From: an uncultured Jannaschia sp.
GTDB taxonomy: Bacteria > Pseudomonadota > Alphaproteobacteria > Rhodobacterales > Rhodobacteraceae
Length of the DNA stretch: 41,046 nt
Assembly (NCBI RefSeq): GCF_947494055.1
Contig: NZ_CANLTR010000030.1
Coordinates: 1 to 41,046 of the forward strand
Direction of reading: 5' to 3'
The position numbers and the translations under genes were made by a program. The notes under the pieces were generated by a model. The model was given only the letters and a program-made list of their open reading frames with translations. It was not told the origin of the DNA and made no database searches. Numbering within the stretch: the first letter of the stretch is position 1; the number at the start of each line of letters is the position of its first letter. Positions 24,110-33,128 of this stretch are shown in pieces.

Positions 24110-25105
24110 TCATATCCTGTTCGGCAGGGACTTGGCTGAAACCCTGCCTCGGGACCGACGCAATTCACCCCCGGCCGCAAATCCTAATATCACGATGACC
24201 ACGACACCCTGGACCATGTCCTGCACACCGCGAGGTAGACCCATAATTTGCATGATCGTCACCACGAGGATGAGCAAAATGCTTGCAAAGAATGTACCCA
24301 ATGCTGTCGAGGATCCGCCAAAGATCAATGTGCCGCCGATGACGACTGCCGCGACCGATTGCAGCAAGTACGGTTGCCCCATCTCCAGAAAGGCACCGCC
24401 AACATAGGCGCCGAGCAAAAGCCCGTTAAATGCGGCAAGGCAAGAACTCGTGAGAAAAGCGCCAATTAGGACTCGGTTTACGCGAACGCCGGCGAGGCGC
24501 GCCGCGACCCTGTTTTGCCCTACCGCAGACAGCTTTCGCCCGTAGGCCGTAAAATGAAGTAGAAGAGCCGCAAGAATGACAGTCGAGATTGCGATCATTA
24601 CCATGATCGGGACACCACCAACCCGCCCACTGGCAATCCATCGCAACGTGGGGCTTATCGCGGAGCCATTCAGCGAACTATTCGCAATCAAAGCCGCGGT
24701 GGCCAAAATGTATCCGGTTGCCAAAGTTGCGATAATCGCTGGAACTCGCAGTATGATTACAAGCATGGCATTGCATAATCCCACGCCAAGACCGATGCCC
24801 AAGGTCGCCAACAGTCCGAGCCAGATCAGGGCATCCTGTCCCTTGATGACGAGCAGTGCCACGTAGGCGCTGAGCGTGATCACGGACGCGATGGACAGGT
24901 CGATGTTGCCGCGCCCGGTGCTTACGACGATCATCTGCCCGAGGCCTGCCAGGGTCAGGAAGGAGGCCGACACAAGGATGCCCGAGAGGCTTGCGATGCT
25001 CCATCGGCCCGTGACGATGGATAAGATGATCCAAAGCACGATGACTCCCGCGGCAGACCATGACCATCGGTTCTTCTGCATAAGCCTCATCAGAGCATTA
25101 TTCAT
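24110..25105 (-). CDS. Ribose-type ABC transporter permease, 331 residues
   Basis: The start at 25105 overlaps the stop of the upstream fused gene (ATGA, 25102-25105). About nine hydrophobic segments and the family signature region around GRGNIDLSIASVITLSAYVA and RVNRVLIGAFLTSS place it with RbsC-like inner-membrane permeases. It pairs with the permease half of the fused protein upstream to form the channel. The substrate is probably apionate or a related branched sugar acid, by context. Confidence 0.9.
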   Translation of the reverse strand: MNNALMRLMQKNRWSWSAAGVIVLWIILSIVTGRWSIASLSGILVSASFLTLAGLGQMIVVSTGRGNIDLSIASVITLSAYVALLVIKGQDALIWLGLLATLGIGLGVGLCNAMLVIILRVPAIIATLATGYILATAALIANSSLNGSAISPTLRWIASGRVGGVPIMVMIAISTVILAALLLHFTAYGRKLSAVGQNRVAARLAGVRVNRVLIGAFLTSSCLAAFNGLLLGAYVGGAFLEMGQPYLLQSVAAVVIGGTLIFGGSSTALGTFFASILLILVVTIMQIMGLPRGVQDMVQGVVVIVILGFAAGGELRRSRGRVSAKSLPNRI

Positions 25106-27549
25106 TCTGCTTCCTCGCTGCGGCGGTTGGCGAAGTTCCGGAATGCCAGGATCGCCAGCAACAAGATGCCCTGAGTCGCGGCGTTGAGATCGCTCGCGAT
25201 ATTGAGCATGCCAAGAAGTGCCCCGATCAGCGAGAGGGTGATCGCGCCCACCACCACGCCCAGGGGCGAAATGATGCCACCCAACAGTGCGCAGCCGCCC
25301 ATCACCACCGCGGCAACACTGAGGAGAGTGTAGGAGTTGCCGGAATTGATGTCGCTGGCAGTGTTGATCGCTGTCAGCAGCAGCCCAGCCGATGCGGCAA
25401 AAAACGCAGCCAAAAGATAACGAAGAAGGGCATATCGTACCGGCGACCATCCACTCAGCGCCATCGCGGCAGCATTATTGCCGAAGCCACGCAGCACGAC
25501 GCCGAGTGGCGTACGATCGATGGCATAGGCAACCGCCGCGATCCCGGCCAGCAAGACGATAGGTGTCGGAACGCCCGGCACTTTCCAGCCGATAGTCGCG
25601 CTCAGCCATGACGGCGCAGAGCCACCCGGTGTCGGTTGTATCGAGAAGCCGATACCAAGCCAGATGAACGAGGCGCCAAGGGTGACGACGATCGCCGGTA
25701 TCTCACGCAGCTGGATCAGGCCGCCAAGGCTTGCGTAAGCCACGATGGCGGCCCCGATCGCCAGAACGCCCATTGCCGGATCTGTTGCAAGCAGTGTCGC
25801 GGAAAGAACGCTGACGAGCCCTGCGAATGCTCCCACACCGAGATCGATTTCGCTCCCGCCGATTATGAACATCTGCGCTATGGCAACCAGGGCAAGAACC
25901 ACAGCGGGCATCAGCAACAGCTCAAGTCCGAATGCAGTCGCCGTCATAGGGTTTGCGTTGAACATCAAGCCCAGCACCACGGCCAGACTGACATAGGGCA
26001 TCGCCATTGCTGCCAGCGACGCCAGCCGGCCGTCCTGCCGGTTGTCGCTCTTGTTCTCAGTCCTCCCGGTATCTGCGAAGGAGAACTGCAAGATGGATGC
26101 TTCCGAGATCTCATCGCCCTCGAGGTCGGCTACGATCTGCCCGCCAGCAAAGACCAGAACCCGGTCCGCCGCCATCAGCTCGGCATCCTCTGTGGTATAC
26201 CAAACAAGAGTCCGGCCCGCGTCCGCGATCTCGCCCGCCAAGCGGTAAAAATCCTGCTTCGTGGCAATGTCCACGCCGCGCGTGGGATCATCCAGGAGAA
26301 TGATCGGAGCATCATTGGCCAGCGCCCGGGCGACCAGTGCTTTTTGCTGATTGCCTCCGCTGAGTTCCGTTATCCCCGACGTCAGCCTGTCGCTGTCAAG
26401 ACGCAGCGCCTTGGCCGGACCTTGCGCCGCTTCCGCCTCGACCGTATCCAATACACTGCTGAAGGATCGGCGACGCGCGACCCGCCCGATACTGACGTTC
26501 CCAAGGACCGACCAGAGTGGAAAGATTCCTTCCTTTTGCCGGTCCCCGGCGACGAAACTTGTTTCGCTGGTCAGCGACACATCCTTGTCGCCCGAGAAGA
26601 TTCCGTGGAGCAGCTCACGCTGCCCACTGCCTTCCAACCCTGCGAGACCGACGATCTGACCCTGTCTCAGTTCAATCTCTGTCTGCGCACCCGCGACCCA
26701 CCTTCCTCCTACGCGGATCGCGACTTTCCCTTGTCCGCTTCGCATCCGGGTGGAGCGTGCCTGCGTGGCATCGCTACCACCCATCAGACCGATCAGGTGC
26801 CCAACGGTCGTTTCTTCCACGTCGCCGCGCCAGACCAGTCGGCCGTTACGCAACACCGAAACGCTCGTGGCGATGTCAACGATCTCGCTCAGCTTATGGC
26901 TGATGAAGATGAACGCCATGCCTTCGGCCGTTTTCCGATGGATGAAGGCTCGAAGCTGCTTCGATTTGTCAGCGTTCAGCGACGACGTAGGTTCGTCCAG
27001 AATGATGAGACGTACCCCGGGAGTTGCAACAGCGCGGGCAATCTCGACCATCTGGCGTTCACCGATGGATAGGCGCGCCATCCGAGCGTCGACATTCAGG
27101 CGATGATCCGGAAATACCGCATCGAGCGCCGCGGTTGCGCGCTGTCGAAATACTCCACGCCAAGCCGGATGCAGCCGCGCTGCTCCCGGCACCTCGACGA
27201 AGAAGTTCTCGGCAACAGTAAGGTTTGTGCACAGCGAAAGCTCCTGATGCACCATTCTTACGCCCTGAGCCTGCGCCGCAGCTGCGTTATACCGCTCCGC
27301 ATGCAGATCGCTTGCCGCGATGACGCCACCCGTCGGCTCTATCACACCACACAGGATCTTCATCAGCGTGGACTTGCCCGCACCGTTGCCGCCAACCAGT
27401 CCGATTACCTCACCCGGACGAACATCGAGATCGATGTCGACGTTTGCCTGAGTCGGTCCATAGGACTTGGAAATGCCCTGCAATGATATGATGGGAGACA
27501 CAGGGCCCGCCACGACATTGCGCGGATCTGCGAGGTCTTGTTTTGACAT
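25102..27549 (-). CDS. Fused sugar ABC ATPase and permease, 815 residues
   Basis: Residues 1 to about 495 are a tandem RbsA-type ATPase. The first half has Walker A GGNGAGKS (53-60), signature LSIGERQ (160-166) and Walker B LIILDE (181-186). The second has a degenerate Walker A (GLEGSGQRE), signature LSGGNQQ and LLDDPTRGVD. A short polar linker (TENKSDNRQDGR) leads into about 300 residues of an RbsC-type permease with eight to nine hydrophobic segments. In most relatives these are separate genes. The frame is continuous, so this is a real fusion and not a read-through of two start codons. The start is weakly supported (GGGACTTTAT). Confidence 0.9.
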   Translation of the reverse strand: MSKQDLADPRNVVAGPVSPIISLQGISKSYGPTQANVDIDLDVRPGEVIGLVGGNGAGKSTLMKILCGVIEPTGGVIAASDLHAERYNAAAAQAQGVRMVHQELSLCTNLTVAENFFVEVPGAARLHPAWRGVFRQRATAALDAVFPDHRLNVDARMARLSIGERQMVEIARAVATPGVRLIILDEPTSSLNADKSKQLRAFIHRKTAEGMAFIFISHKLSEIVDIATSVSVLRNGRLVWRGDVEETTVGHLIGLMGGSDATQARSTRMRSGQGKVAIRVGGRWVAGAQTEIELRQGQIVGLAGLEGSGQRELLHGIFSGDKDVSLTSETSFVAGDRQKEGIFPLWSVLGNVSIGRVARRRSFSSVLDTVEAEAAQGPAKALRLDSDRLTSGITELSGGNQQKALVARALANDAPIILLDDPTRGVDIATKQDFYRLAGEIADAGRTLVWYTTEDAELMAADRVLVFAGGQIVADLEGDEISEASILQFSFADTGRTENKSDNRQDGRLASLAAMAMPYVSLAVVLGLMFNANPMTATAFGLELLLMPAVVLALVAIAQMFIIGGSEIDLGVGAFAGLVSVLSATLLATDPAMGVLAIGAAIVAYASLGGLIQLREIPAIVVTLGASFIWLGIGFSIQPTPGGSAPSWLSATIGWKVPGVPTPIVLLAGIAAVAYAIDRTPLGVVLRGFGNNAAAMALSGWSPVRYALLRYLLAAFFAASAGLLLTAINTASDINSGNSYTLLSVAAVVMGGCALLGGIISPLGVVVGAITLSLIGALLGMLNIASDLNAATQGILLLAILAFRNFANRRSEEAE

Positions 27550-27619
27550 ATAAAGTCCCGCACCTGGGTGTGTGCCGGGCCCGAAGGCCCGGCTACATGA
27601 TCGGCGCCACGACCAGTTG

Positions 27620-28639
27620 TCAGTCGGTCAGCAGGTTTTCCTGCACCCACTCGAGCGAATAGCTCGGGCTGATGATCTCGCCGGACGGGAGGTCCGCGTA
27701 CTCCGTCAGGTTTTCGTCATCCACGGTGGCCACTGGCATGATCATTTCGCGCGGTGCTTCGGCCCCCTGCAACAGCGAGACACCAAGCCATAGCACGGCA
27801 CCACCGATCCCTGGCGTCGTGTTCATCGAGATAGTGTTGTATCCGGTGCGCGCGTTCTCTTCCGCCCACCATTTAACGAAGTCGGTGCCGCCGCCGCCTT
27901 CAATGATCGGCATGTCATCGGCGTATTCACCGCCGTATTGCACAAAAGCCTGCGCGATCCCCATGTCGTCACTGCCGCCCTGAGCGAGCACTGCATCCAC
28001 CTTGGGAAGGCTTGGCAGCACGTTCGTGATGGCGCTCTGCGCGACGGCGGCAGTCGCCTGTCCGTACACTTCGGCAACGACCTCGACGTCGGGATATTTT
28101 TCCAGAACCGACTGTTGCGCACTGTACATCGCCTCATCCGGAGCCGATCCGGCCACACCGCGCACGACGAGCACATTCCCGCTGCCACCGATCATCTGCA
28201 TGACCGCCTCAGCCTGTTGGGCCTTGTACCCGAGAAAATCGAAGTTGAGTTGATAGTTGCAGGGCGCCGATGCAATGGAATCGAAGCTGATGACGATGAT
28301 CCCGGCTTCGCAGGCCCTCTCGATTATTCCGTTCACCGCAGTTTCAGAGGCAGCGTTGATTGCTATCACGTCGACGCCACGCAGGATCAGCTCGGCCATC
28401 TGGCTGTTCTGCTGCACCACGCTGCCGTCGCCGTTCATTACCACATAGTCTGCGATCGCGCCGGAAGCCTTGGCCTGCTCCGCGGCATCTTCGAATGCCG
28501 TGACCATCTGTTGGCGCCAGGTATTTCCGTAAAACGAATTTGACAGTGCGATCACCGGCGCTTCCGGACTGGCTGTCGCTGGCACCGACGTAGAAAAGGC
28601 CAAAGCGAGCGCTGCCCCCGTACCTGTAATCTTGTCCAT
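27620..28639 (-). CDS. Periplasmic sugar-binding protein, 339 residues
   Basis: GGGAGG gives correct spacing to the ATG at 28639 but none to the one at 28645. A signal peptide (ITGTGAALALAFSTSVPATA) precedes a Peripla_BP_4-type fold: VIALSNSFYGNTWRQQM, then AAEQ, VDVIAINAAS and VLAQGGSDDMGIAQAF. It delivers substrate to the ABC permeases encoded just downstream (70 bp). Candidate operators and direct repeats lie upstream at 28672-28706. Confidence 0.9.
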   Translation of the reverse strand: MDKITGTGAALALAFSTSVPATASPEAPVIALSNSFYGNTWRQQMVTAFEDAAEQAKASGAIADYVVMNGDGSVVQQNSQMAELILRGVDVIAINAASETAVNGIIERACEAGIIVISFDSIASAPCNYQLNFDFLGYKAQQAEAVMQMIGGSGNVLVVRGVAGSAPDEAMYSAQQSVLEKYPDVEVVAEVYGQATAAVAQSAITNVLPSLPKVDAVLAQGGSDDMGIAQAFVQYGGEYADDMPIIEGGGGTDFVKWWAEENARTGYNTISMNTTPGIGGAVLWLGVSLLQGAEAPREMIMPVATVDDENLTEYADLPSGEIISPSYSLEWVQENLLTD

Positions 28640-28671
28640 GTTCATCCTCCCAAATGTAACAACGAAGTATC

Positions 28672-28706
28672 TTATACAGCCATAACCTTATACAGTCATC
28701 ATACCA
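28672..28706. promoter_or_regulatory. Candidate operator with direct repeat ahead of the binding-protein gene
   Basis: TTATACAGCCATAACC (28672-28687) is followed at once by TTATACAGTCATCATACC (28688-28705). The second copy contains GTCATCATACCA (28695-28706), which is repeated exactly at 35977-35988 ahead of dctP. The site is 56 bp upstream of the start codon, in a 179-bp gap between apnO and the ABC genes. Confidence 0.55.
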
Positions 28707-28818
28707 ATGCACGGTGGCCTACAGACATTCCCGTAGGCAGTAGTCGCGGCCCGGAAATGACTCCGACCATTGGGGGCCGGAGAAACCCAATTTCCGGACC
28801 ATTCGCGACGTCCATCGG

Positions 28819-29664
28819 TTACGCGGCGGTTTTGCAGATATCCTTGACGGACTTCATGACCGCTTCCTCGGAGAAAACACGGTCGAGCCAGCCTTCGCGG
28901 AAAATCATTGGCCTCGCCTCCTTGATTGCGTGCAATGCGCCATCAGAGAAGCGTCCTTCCGGGAAGACTTCGAAAGCAATCGCCAATTCGATCGTAAGGT
29001 GACCAAGCATGAAGTCAAAAGCTGCATCCCTCGGCACGCCACGACGGATCGCTTCGTCCGTTGCCTCCCGCAGCGCAAGGCACATCGTTGCCCCGACCGT
29101 CTCGGACATCGCGGGCTCCATGATCGCAATCTGCTCGACGGTGCAGCGATGCGAACGGATAACCGGACCGTAGATCGTTTTCGCCACTTCATTACACAGC
29201 GCATAGTGTTCTTCGGGTCCCTGCATCAGCGCGCAGACAATCGACTGCTTCGCTTTTACGCCGCCGAAGAAATCACGCTTCGCATCGCTGTCGACTTCAT
29301 CGTTGAAGATTGGCGGGTGGCATGGATGAGTAACGAAGTAGGAGATATCGTCTCTGTCTGGCAGCTGTCCGGCGTGTGGCGCCGCAGCGTCGAGAACGAT
29401 CAAAGCGGTACCGCTTTCAACCAAGGGTACGATCTCCTGTGCAATCTTGCCAATAAGTGCATCGGGAACCGCCATCACGACGACCGCGGCACCGTGCAGC
29501 GCATCATCGAGTGACACGCATTCGGCGCCGGTCGACGTTTTCAGGCGTTCGCGACCCTCCTCCGAAACTTCCACGTGATCGACGCTGAAGGCCGAGTTCT
29601 TCAGGTTCGTCGCAAGACGAACGCCCATTTTCCCGCCTGCACCGAGCAAAGCAATCTTGGTCAT
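28819..29664 (-). CDS. apnO: Putative D-apionate oxidoisomerase, 281 residues
   Basis: AGAGGAGAAGACC precedes the ATG at 29664. The N-terminal Rossmann fold carries IALLGAGGKMGVRLATNL. The C-terminal helical domain is of the 6-phosphogluconate-dehydrogenase-like type (MEPAMSETVGATMCLALREA). In the known apionate pathway ApnO uses NAD to oxidise and isomerise D-apionate to 3-oxo-isoapionate. Adjacency to the DUF1537 kinase and RuBisCO-like genes strongly supports this over a generic dehydrogenase. Cytoplasmic. Confidence 0.75.
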   Translation of the reverse strand: MTKIALLGAGGKMGVRLATNLKNSAFSVDHVEVSEEGRERLKTSTGAECVSLDDALHGAAVVVMAVPDALIGKIAQEIVPLVESGTALIVLDAAAPHAGQLPDRDDISYFVTHPCHPPIFNDEVDSDAKRDFFGGVKAKQSIVCALMQGPEEHYALCNEVAKTIYGPVIRSHRCTVEQIAIMEPAMSETVGATMCLALREATDEAIRRGVPRDAAFDFMLGHLTIELAIAFEVFPEGRFSDGALHAIKEARPMIFREGWLDRVFSEEAVMKSVKDICKTAA

Positions 29665-29710
29665 GGTCTTCTCCTCTGATCGTTATGGTAAAGCGGCCGC
29701 CCAGGTTGCA

Positions 29711-31090
29711 TCATTTGCCATTCCTGACACGGCCAAAGAAATCCCGGTCACCCATCTGGCCTCCCTTGAGGGTAAGCTCGAGTCCGTCTCTCGAGGGCTC
29801 GTCCGAACGGGCACGAAAGAGCGCAGCGCCAGGCGCCAACGGAGCAATTGCCTCGAGTGCGAAGATCCCCAGCGCTTTGGCGGCATAGCCGGAGCTGTCA
29901 CCGCCAGAAATCAATGCTCTCCCGGTTCCGGTTTGACGCAGAACGGTATCTACCATGCGTCCGAGGCCGTCGCCGATCCGGGCGCTGAGAACTTCGGTAT
30001 CAACTCCGGCACGCATCGCGGTTTCCGAAGCCTTGGATATAGCCGGATCGTCCGGTCCGCGCGCCGTCGCCATGATCGGATCGCGCCCCTTGCCGATCAG
30101 GCCTGCCGCCAAGCTGGCTGCGCGAGCGATCTCCTTCTCCCATATCGCAGGATCGACGGCTTTGGATGCGTCGACATCGACAATGCTGAAGTCGTGCTCG
30201 GCCGCCCATTGGAGCTGGCTGTCTGTAACCGGAGAGCAGGAGCCCGACGCAGCGACCACCCTGCTTGAACGCGCCCCTTGGGGCGGCGGTGGGTCGGCTG
30301 GGATCAGACCGATGTCGCGCCAGTGTGCTGCCAAGGCATATTCGAGGCCTTGTGAGCCGACCGCGAAGATGCCCTCACCGCGGCGCTCCCAGACGAGTGC
30401 GCCAGCAGCCCGCAGTGTCTCGTCGTCGATGACGTCCAGAACGACGATCTGGCGCCCCGCAGCCATCTCCTTGTCCAGAAATGTTCCAGCGTTTCCAGTG
30501 TGCAGTGCCAGGATGTCGATCAGTCCCAGCGGCTGCTCGGTCTGACGCTGAAGATGGCGTCGGACGTCGGCCTCGTTCATTGGCGTCACCGGATGACGGC
30601 TCATCGTGGGATGTCTGTCGAGGCGATGCGGGATACCATCTACGATCGCGAAAAGATTACCAAAAACCTGATATCGAGCGATGGCGGGGGCAGCTATAAC
30701 GACCGGCGTCCACGCGCTATCGAGGATCGACCTGCCGATATCTATCGCCTTCCCGATCGAACCGATCTGCGGCGCAGAGTCCAGGGTTGAACAGACTTTG
30801 TAATGCGTGATGGGGGCGCCGAGCGAGGCGAGGGCCTCGAAGACCGCCGGAAGCTCTCGTTCCATCCACTGGGGGCCGTGGGCGCGCGCCACACCGGCAA
30901 TGCCGATGCCGCGTCGGTCACGAAAGCGGGCAAGCTGTTCCGCCGTCGGCGTCTCAAGGAACAGCACTGAAGGCAGGCCAGCGAAGGTAAGGACTTCGGC
31001 AACGGCGCTCGAGCCGGTGAAGTCATCGCCATACCAGGCAACCAGTGGCCCCTCGGCCGGCAGGCTGTTCTTTTCGAATATCTCGCTCAT
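29711..31090 (-). CDS. oiaK: 3-oxo-isoapionate kinase, DUF1537 four-carbon acid sugar kinase family, 459 residues
   Basis: N-terminal substrate domain with WYGDDFTGSSAVAEVL and YKVCSTLDSAPQIGSIG. C-terminal nucleotide-binding domain with GGDSSGYAAKALGI and the terminal KGGQMGDRDFF. These are the signatures of the DUF1537 kinases. It overlaps oiaX by ATGA (31087-31090). Reaction by context: ATP-dependent phosphorylation of 3-oxo-isoapionate at O4. The family also acts on threonate, erythronate and related acids, so the exact substrate is inferred. Confidence 0.85.
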   Translation of the reverse strand: MSEIFEKNSLPAEGPLVAWYGDDFTGSSAVAEVLTFAGLPSVLFLETPTAEQLARFRDRRGIGIAGVARAHGPQWMERELPAVFEALASLGAPITHYKVCSTLDSAPQIGSIGKAIDIGRSILDSAWTPVVIAAPAIARYQVFGNLFAIVDGIPHRLDRHPTMSRHPVTPMNEADVRRHLQRQTEQPLGLIDILALHTGNAGTFLDKEMAAGRQIVVLDVIDDETLRAAGALVWERRGEGIFAVGSQGLEYALAAHWRDIGLIPADPPPPQGARSSRVVAASGSCSPVTDSQLQWAAEHDFSIVDVDASKAVDPAIWEKEIARAASLAAGLIGKGRDPIMATARGPDDPAISKASETAMRAGVDTEVLSARIGDGLGRMVDTVLRQTGTGRALISGGDSSGYAAKALGIFALEAIAPLAPGAALFRARSDEPSRDGLELTLKGGQMGDRDFFGRVRNGK

Positions 31091-32358
31091 GCCCGGTTCT
31101 GCTCAAGCGCCCGCGCAAGCGCGTCGTCCTCGGCTGCGCGCTCTTCGAGTGGCACTCCGGCGATGGCTGCGTCCCAAGCCGCGCGCAGGCTCGCGACACC
31201 GCCTGCCGGTCCATTCTTGTGCCCCATGACGCCGCCGCCGGCAGCAAAGATCAAATCCGTCGATTTTAGTCGATCATAGGTCTCGGGCGCTTGCTTGGCC
31301 GACTGGCCCGAAGAGAAAACAGGCATCGCGACGCATGGCTTGTGCGACCACATGGGCGTCAGGCAGGCCTTGGCAGAGGCAATGACGCTCTCGTCATTCT
31401 CGCAGAACTTGTTCGAGAGCCCGTTAACATGCATGTGGTCGGCCCCGGCCAGGCGCCAGGGCTTCTGCCAGGCGACATAGGACCAGCCCAGCAAAGGATG
31501 TCGGCTGAGGCTCCCCCAGCCGTTGCGATGTGCGTGTATGGGGAGCTGGGAATGGCGCCCCAATTCGATCATTCCCACCATGCCGACGGCGTTGAGACTT
31601 GCCATGACGCACGTGCCGCCCAGCTCCTGAACAAGATCGTGGCGCTTGCGCATCTGGTCCAGATCTCCGGTGATGTTGAAGGCGAACATCACCTTTTTCC
31701 CGGTCCGCTCCGCATGTTCGTTCACCACCTGCATCACCGCGCGCGCCCGTTCCTCGAACGGACATCTCGAGCCATCCGACTGGAGCTCGTCGTCCTTAAT
31801 GAAGTCGATACCAGCTTCCGCGAGGGTGTGGACCATATCCGCCGTCTCCTCCGCCGTGTATCCGATGCTTGGTTTGATGATCGTGCCGATCAAGGGGCGA
31901 TCAGCGACCTTGCTAAGTCGGCGCGTGCCTTCAACACCGAACTTCGGGCCGGGATAAGCATCTGCGTACGCCGTCGGCAGCCGCAAGTCCTCGATCCGCA
32001 GGCCCGAAAATTGACGCAACTCGTACAAGTTACCGGCAATGGTCGCGATCAGGTTGGGCAGCGAAGGACCGATGTTGTCCAGCGGCCAAGACAGTGTGAC
32101 CCGCGCGCGGTGGATGCGCCCATCCCAGTCTGCCGGTTGGGCTGCTCCCGGAAGCGAGGCAGAGGGCGCATCCTCCAGCTCTTCCAGATGCTCGATGCGC
32201 GCCGCCGACCGTTCCTTGAGCTCCGGCGTTTCGCCGGGGACCGGGAGGAACGTGCCGCTTGACTGTTCGCCAGCCATCGCTTCGGCCGCTTGGAGCGGCG
32301 CGAATGCTGTTTCGATCACATAGTCGGCTTCGATACGCGTGGGGGGTGTCGCGATCAT
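31087..32358 (-). CDS. oiaX: RuBisCO-like protein, 3-oxo-isoapionate-4-phosphate transcarboxylase/hydrolase, 423 residues
   Basis: The C-terminal barrel keeps RuBisCO landmarks: IIKPSIG with Lys162, FIKDDE with Lys188, Asp190 and Glu191 (carbamate and metal site), HAHR at 275-278, SSGQSA, and the phosphate-binding GGGVMGHKNGPAGG. The loop-6 lysine of true RuBisCO is not seen, so CO2 fixation is unlikely. In the known pathway this RuBisCO-like type forms 3-phosphoglycerate and glycolate. It overlaps both neighbours by ATGA, giving a coupled gntR-oiaX-oiaK unit. Confidence 0.85.
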   Translation of the reverse strand: MIATPPTRIEADYVIETAFAPLQAAEAMAGEQSSGTFLPVPGETPELKERSAARIEHLEELEDAPSASLPGAAQPADWDGRIHRARVTLSWPLDNIGPSLPNLIATIAGNLYELRQFSGLRIEDLRLPTAYADAYPGPKFGVEGTRRLSKVADRPLIGTIIKPSIGYTAEETADMVHTLAEAGIDFIKDDELQSDGSRCPFEERARAVMQVVNEHAERTGKKVMFAFNITGDLDQMRKRHDLVQELGGTCVMASLNAVGMVGMIELGRHSQLPIHAHRNGWGSLSRHPLLGWSYVAWQKPWRLAGADHMHVNGLSNKFCENDESVIASAKACLTPMWSHKPCVAMPVFSSGQSAKQAPETYDRLKSTDLIFAAGGGVMGHKNGPAGGVASLRAAWDAAIAGVPLEERAAEDDALARALEQNRA

Positions 32359-33128
32359 TTGTCTGCTCCGTTGCGGTGCTCGGTCTGCGCAAAATGAAGG
32401 TAGAGACTGTTGGCGCGGCTAAGGTGATCGTGCATGGCATGACCGGCCTCTTCAGGGTTGTTGTCTCGAATAGCAGCCAGAATCCGGGCATGCTCTTCGA
32501 GCGTCAGGGCTTCCGCGCCCGGCACGCGCACGAGCTGGCCATAATATTCTCCAAGCCAGTCGAACATTGCTTCGATCAGTGCCGGATAGATCGGGTTGCC
32601 AGTCATCCGCGCGATCTCGCGATGAAATGTCATGTCACGCCGTACGAAAACGTCGAGTTCGTTGAGCGCTTCGACATGCGCTGCGTGCGCGGCCTCGAGA
32701 GCTTCGATGCCGGCTTCCCGGACCCGTTCAGCCGCTTGGCGGGCAATGCCGACCTCGAGGAAGAGGCGTGCATCCTTCAGATGGTCAAGCATCGCCGGGT
32801 CCATCGAGAGGACGTGCCGTGCACCGCTCGCAATCTGGTTGATCAGCATGTTGGCAGTCGGGACCGTTATACGCGCACGCTCACCGTGAGAGATGACGAC
32901 GATTCCTGCGCGTTCGAGACCCTGGAGCGCTTCGCGCACCGACGGACGGCCGACACCGTACATGCTCATCAGCTCTCGCTCGGATGGCAGATGCTCCCCC
33001 GGGCCGAACTCGCCGGCGCTGATCCGGGCGACCAGCCGGGAATGCACTTCGTCGGCCAGCTTTCGGCGCGGGATTGGGAGAGTTTCAGAGCCCAACTTCT
33101 GAAGCTCGTTCGTGTGTTTCATCGACAT
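32355..33128 (-). CDS. FadR-type GntR transcription regulator, 257 residues
   Basis: The start at 33128 is chosen because its ATG overlaps the dctM stop (TGATG). The winged-helix domain shows LPSERELMSMYGVGRPSVRE. The C-terminal FCD helical domain carries the Asp/His metal- or ligand-binding residues (HREIARMTGNP, ALTLEEHARILAAI, AMHDHL). It probably represses the locus until apionate or an intermediate binds. The two copies of GTCATCATACCA, ahead of dctP and ahead of the ABC genes, are candidate sites. Confidence 0.9.
   Translation of the reverse strand: MSMKHTNELQKLGSETLPIPRRKLADEVHSRLVARISAGEFGPGEHLPSERELMSMYGVGRPSVREALQGLERAGIVVISHGERARITVPTANMLINQIASGARHVLSMDPAMLDHLKDARLFLEVGIARQAAERVREAGIEALEAAHAAHVEALNELDVFVRRDMTFHREIARMTGNPIYPALIEAMFDWLGEYYGQLVRVPGAEALTLEEHARILAAIRDNNPEEAGHAMHDHLSRANSLYLHFAQTEHRNGADK

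Noticed and set aside
31087-32358. Interpreting the RuBisCO-like gene as a CO2-fixing RuBisCO.
   Set aside because: The loop-6 lysine is not seen and there is no small subunit or phosphoribulokinase; the neighbours fit the apionate pathway.
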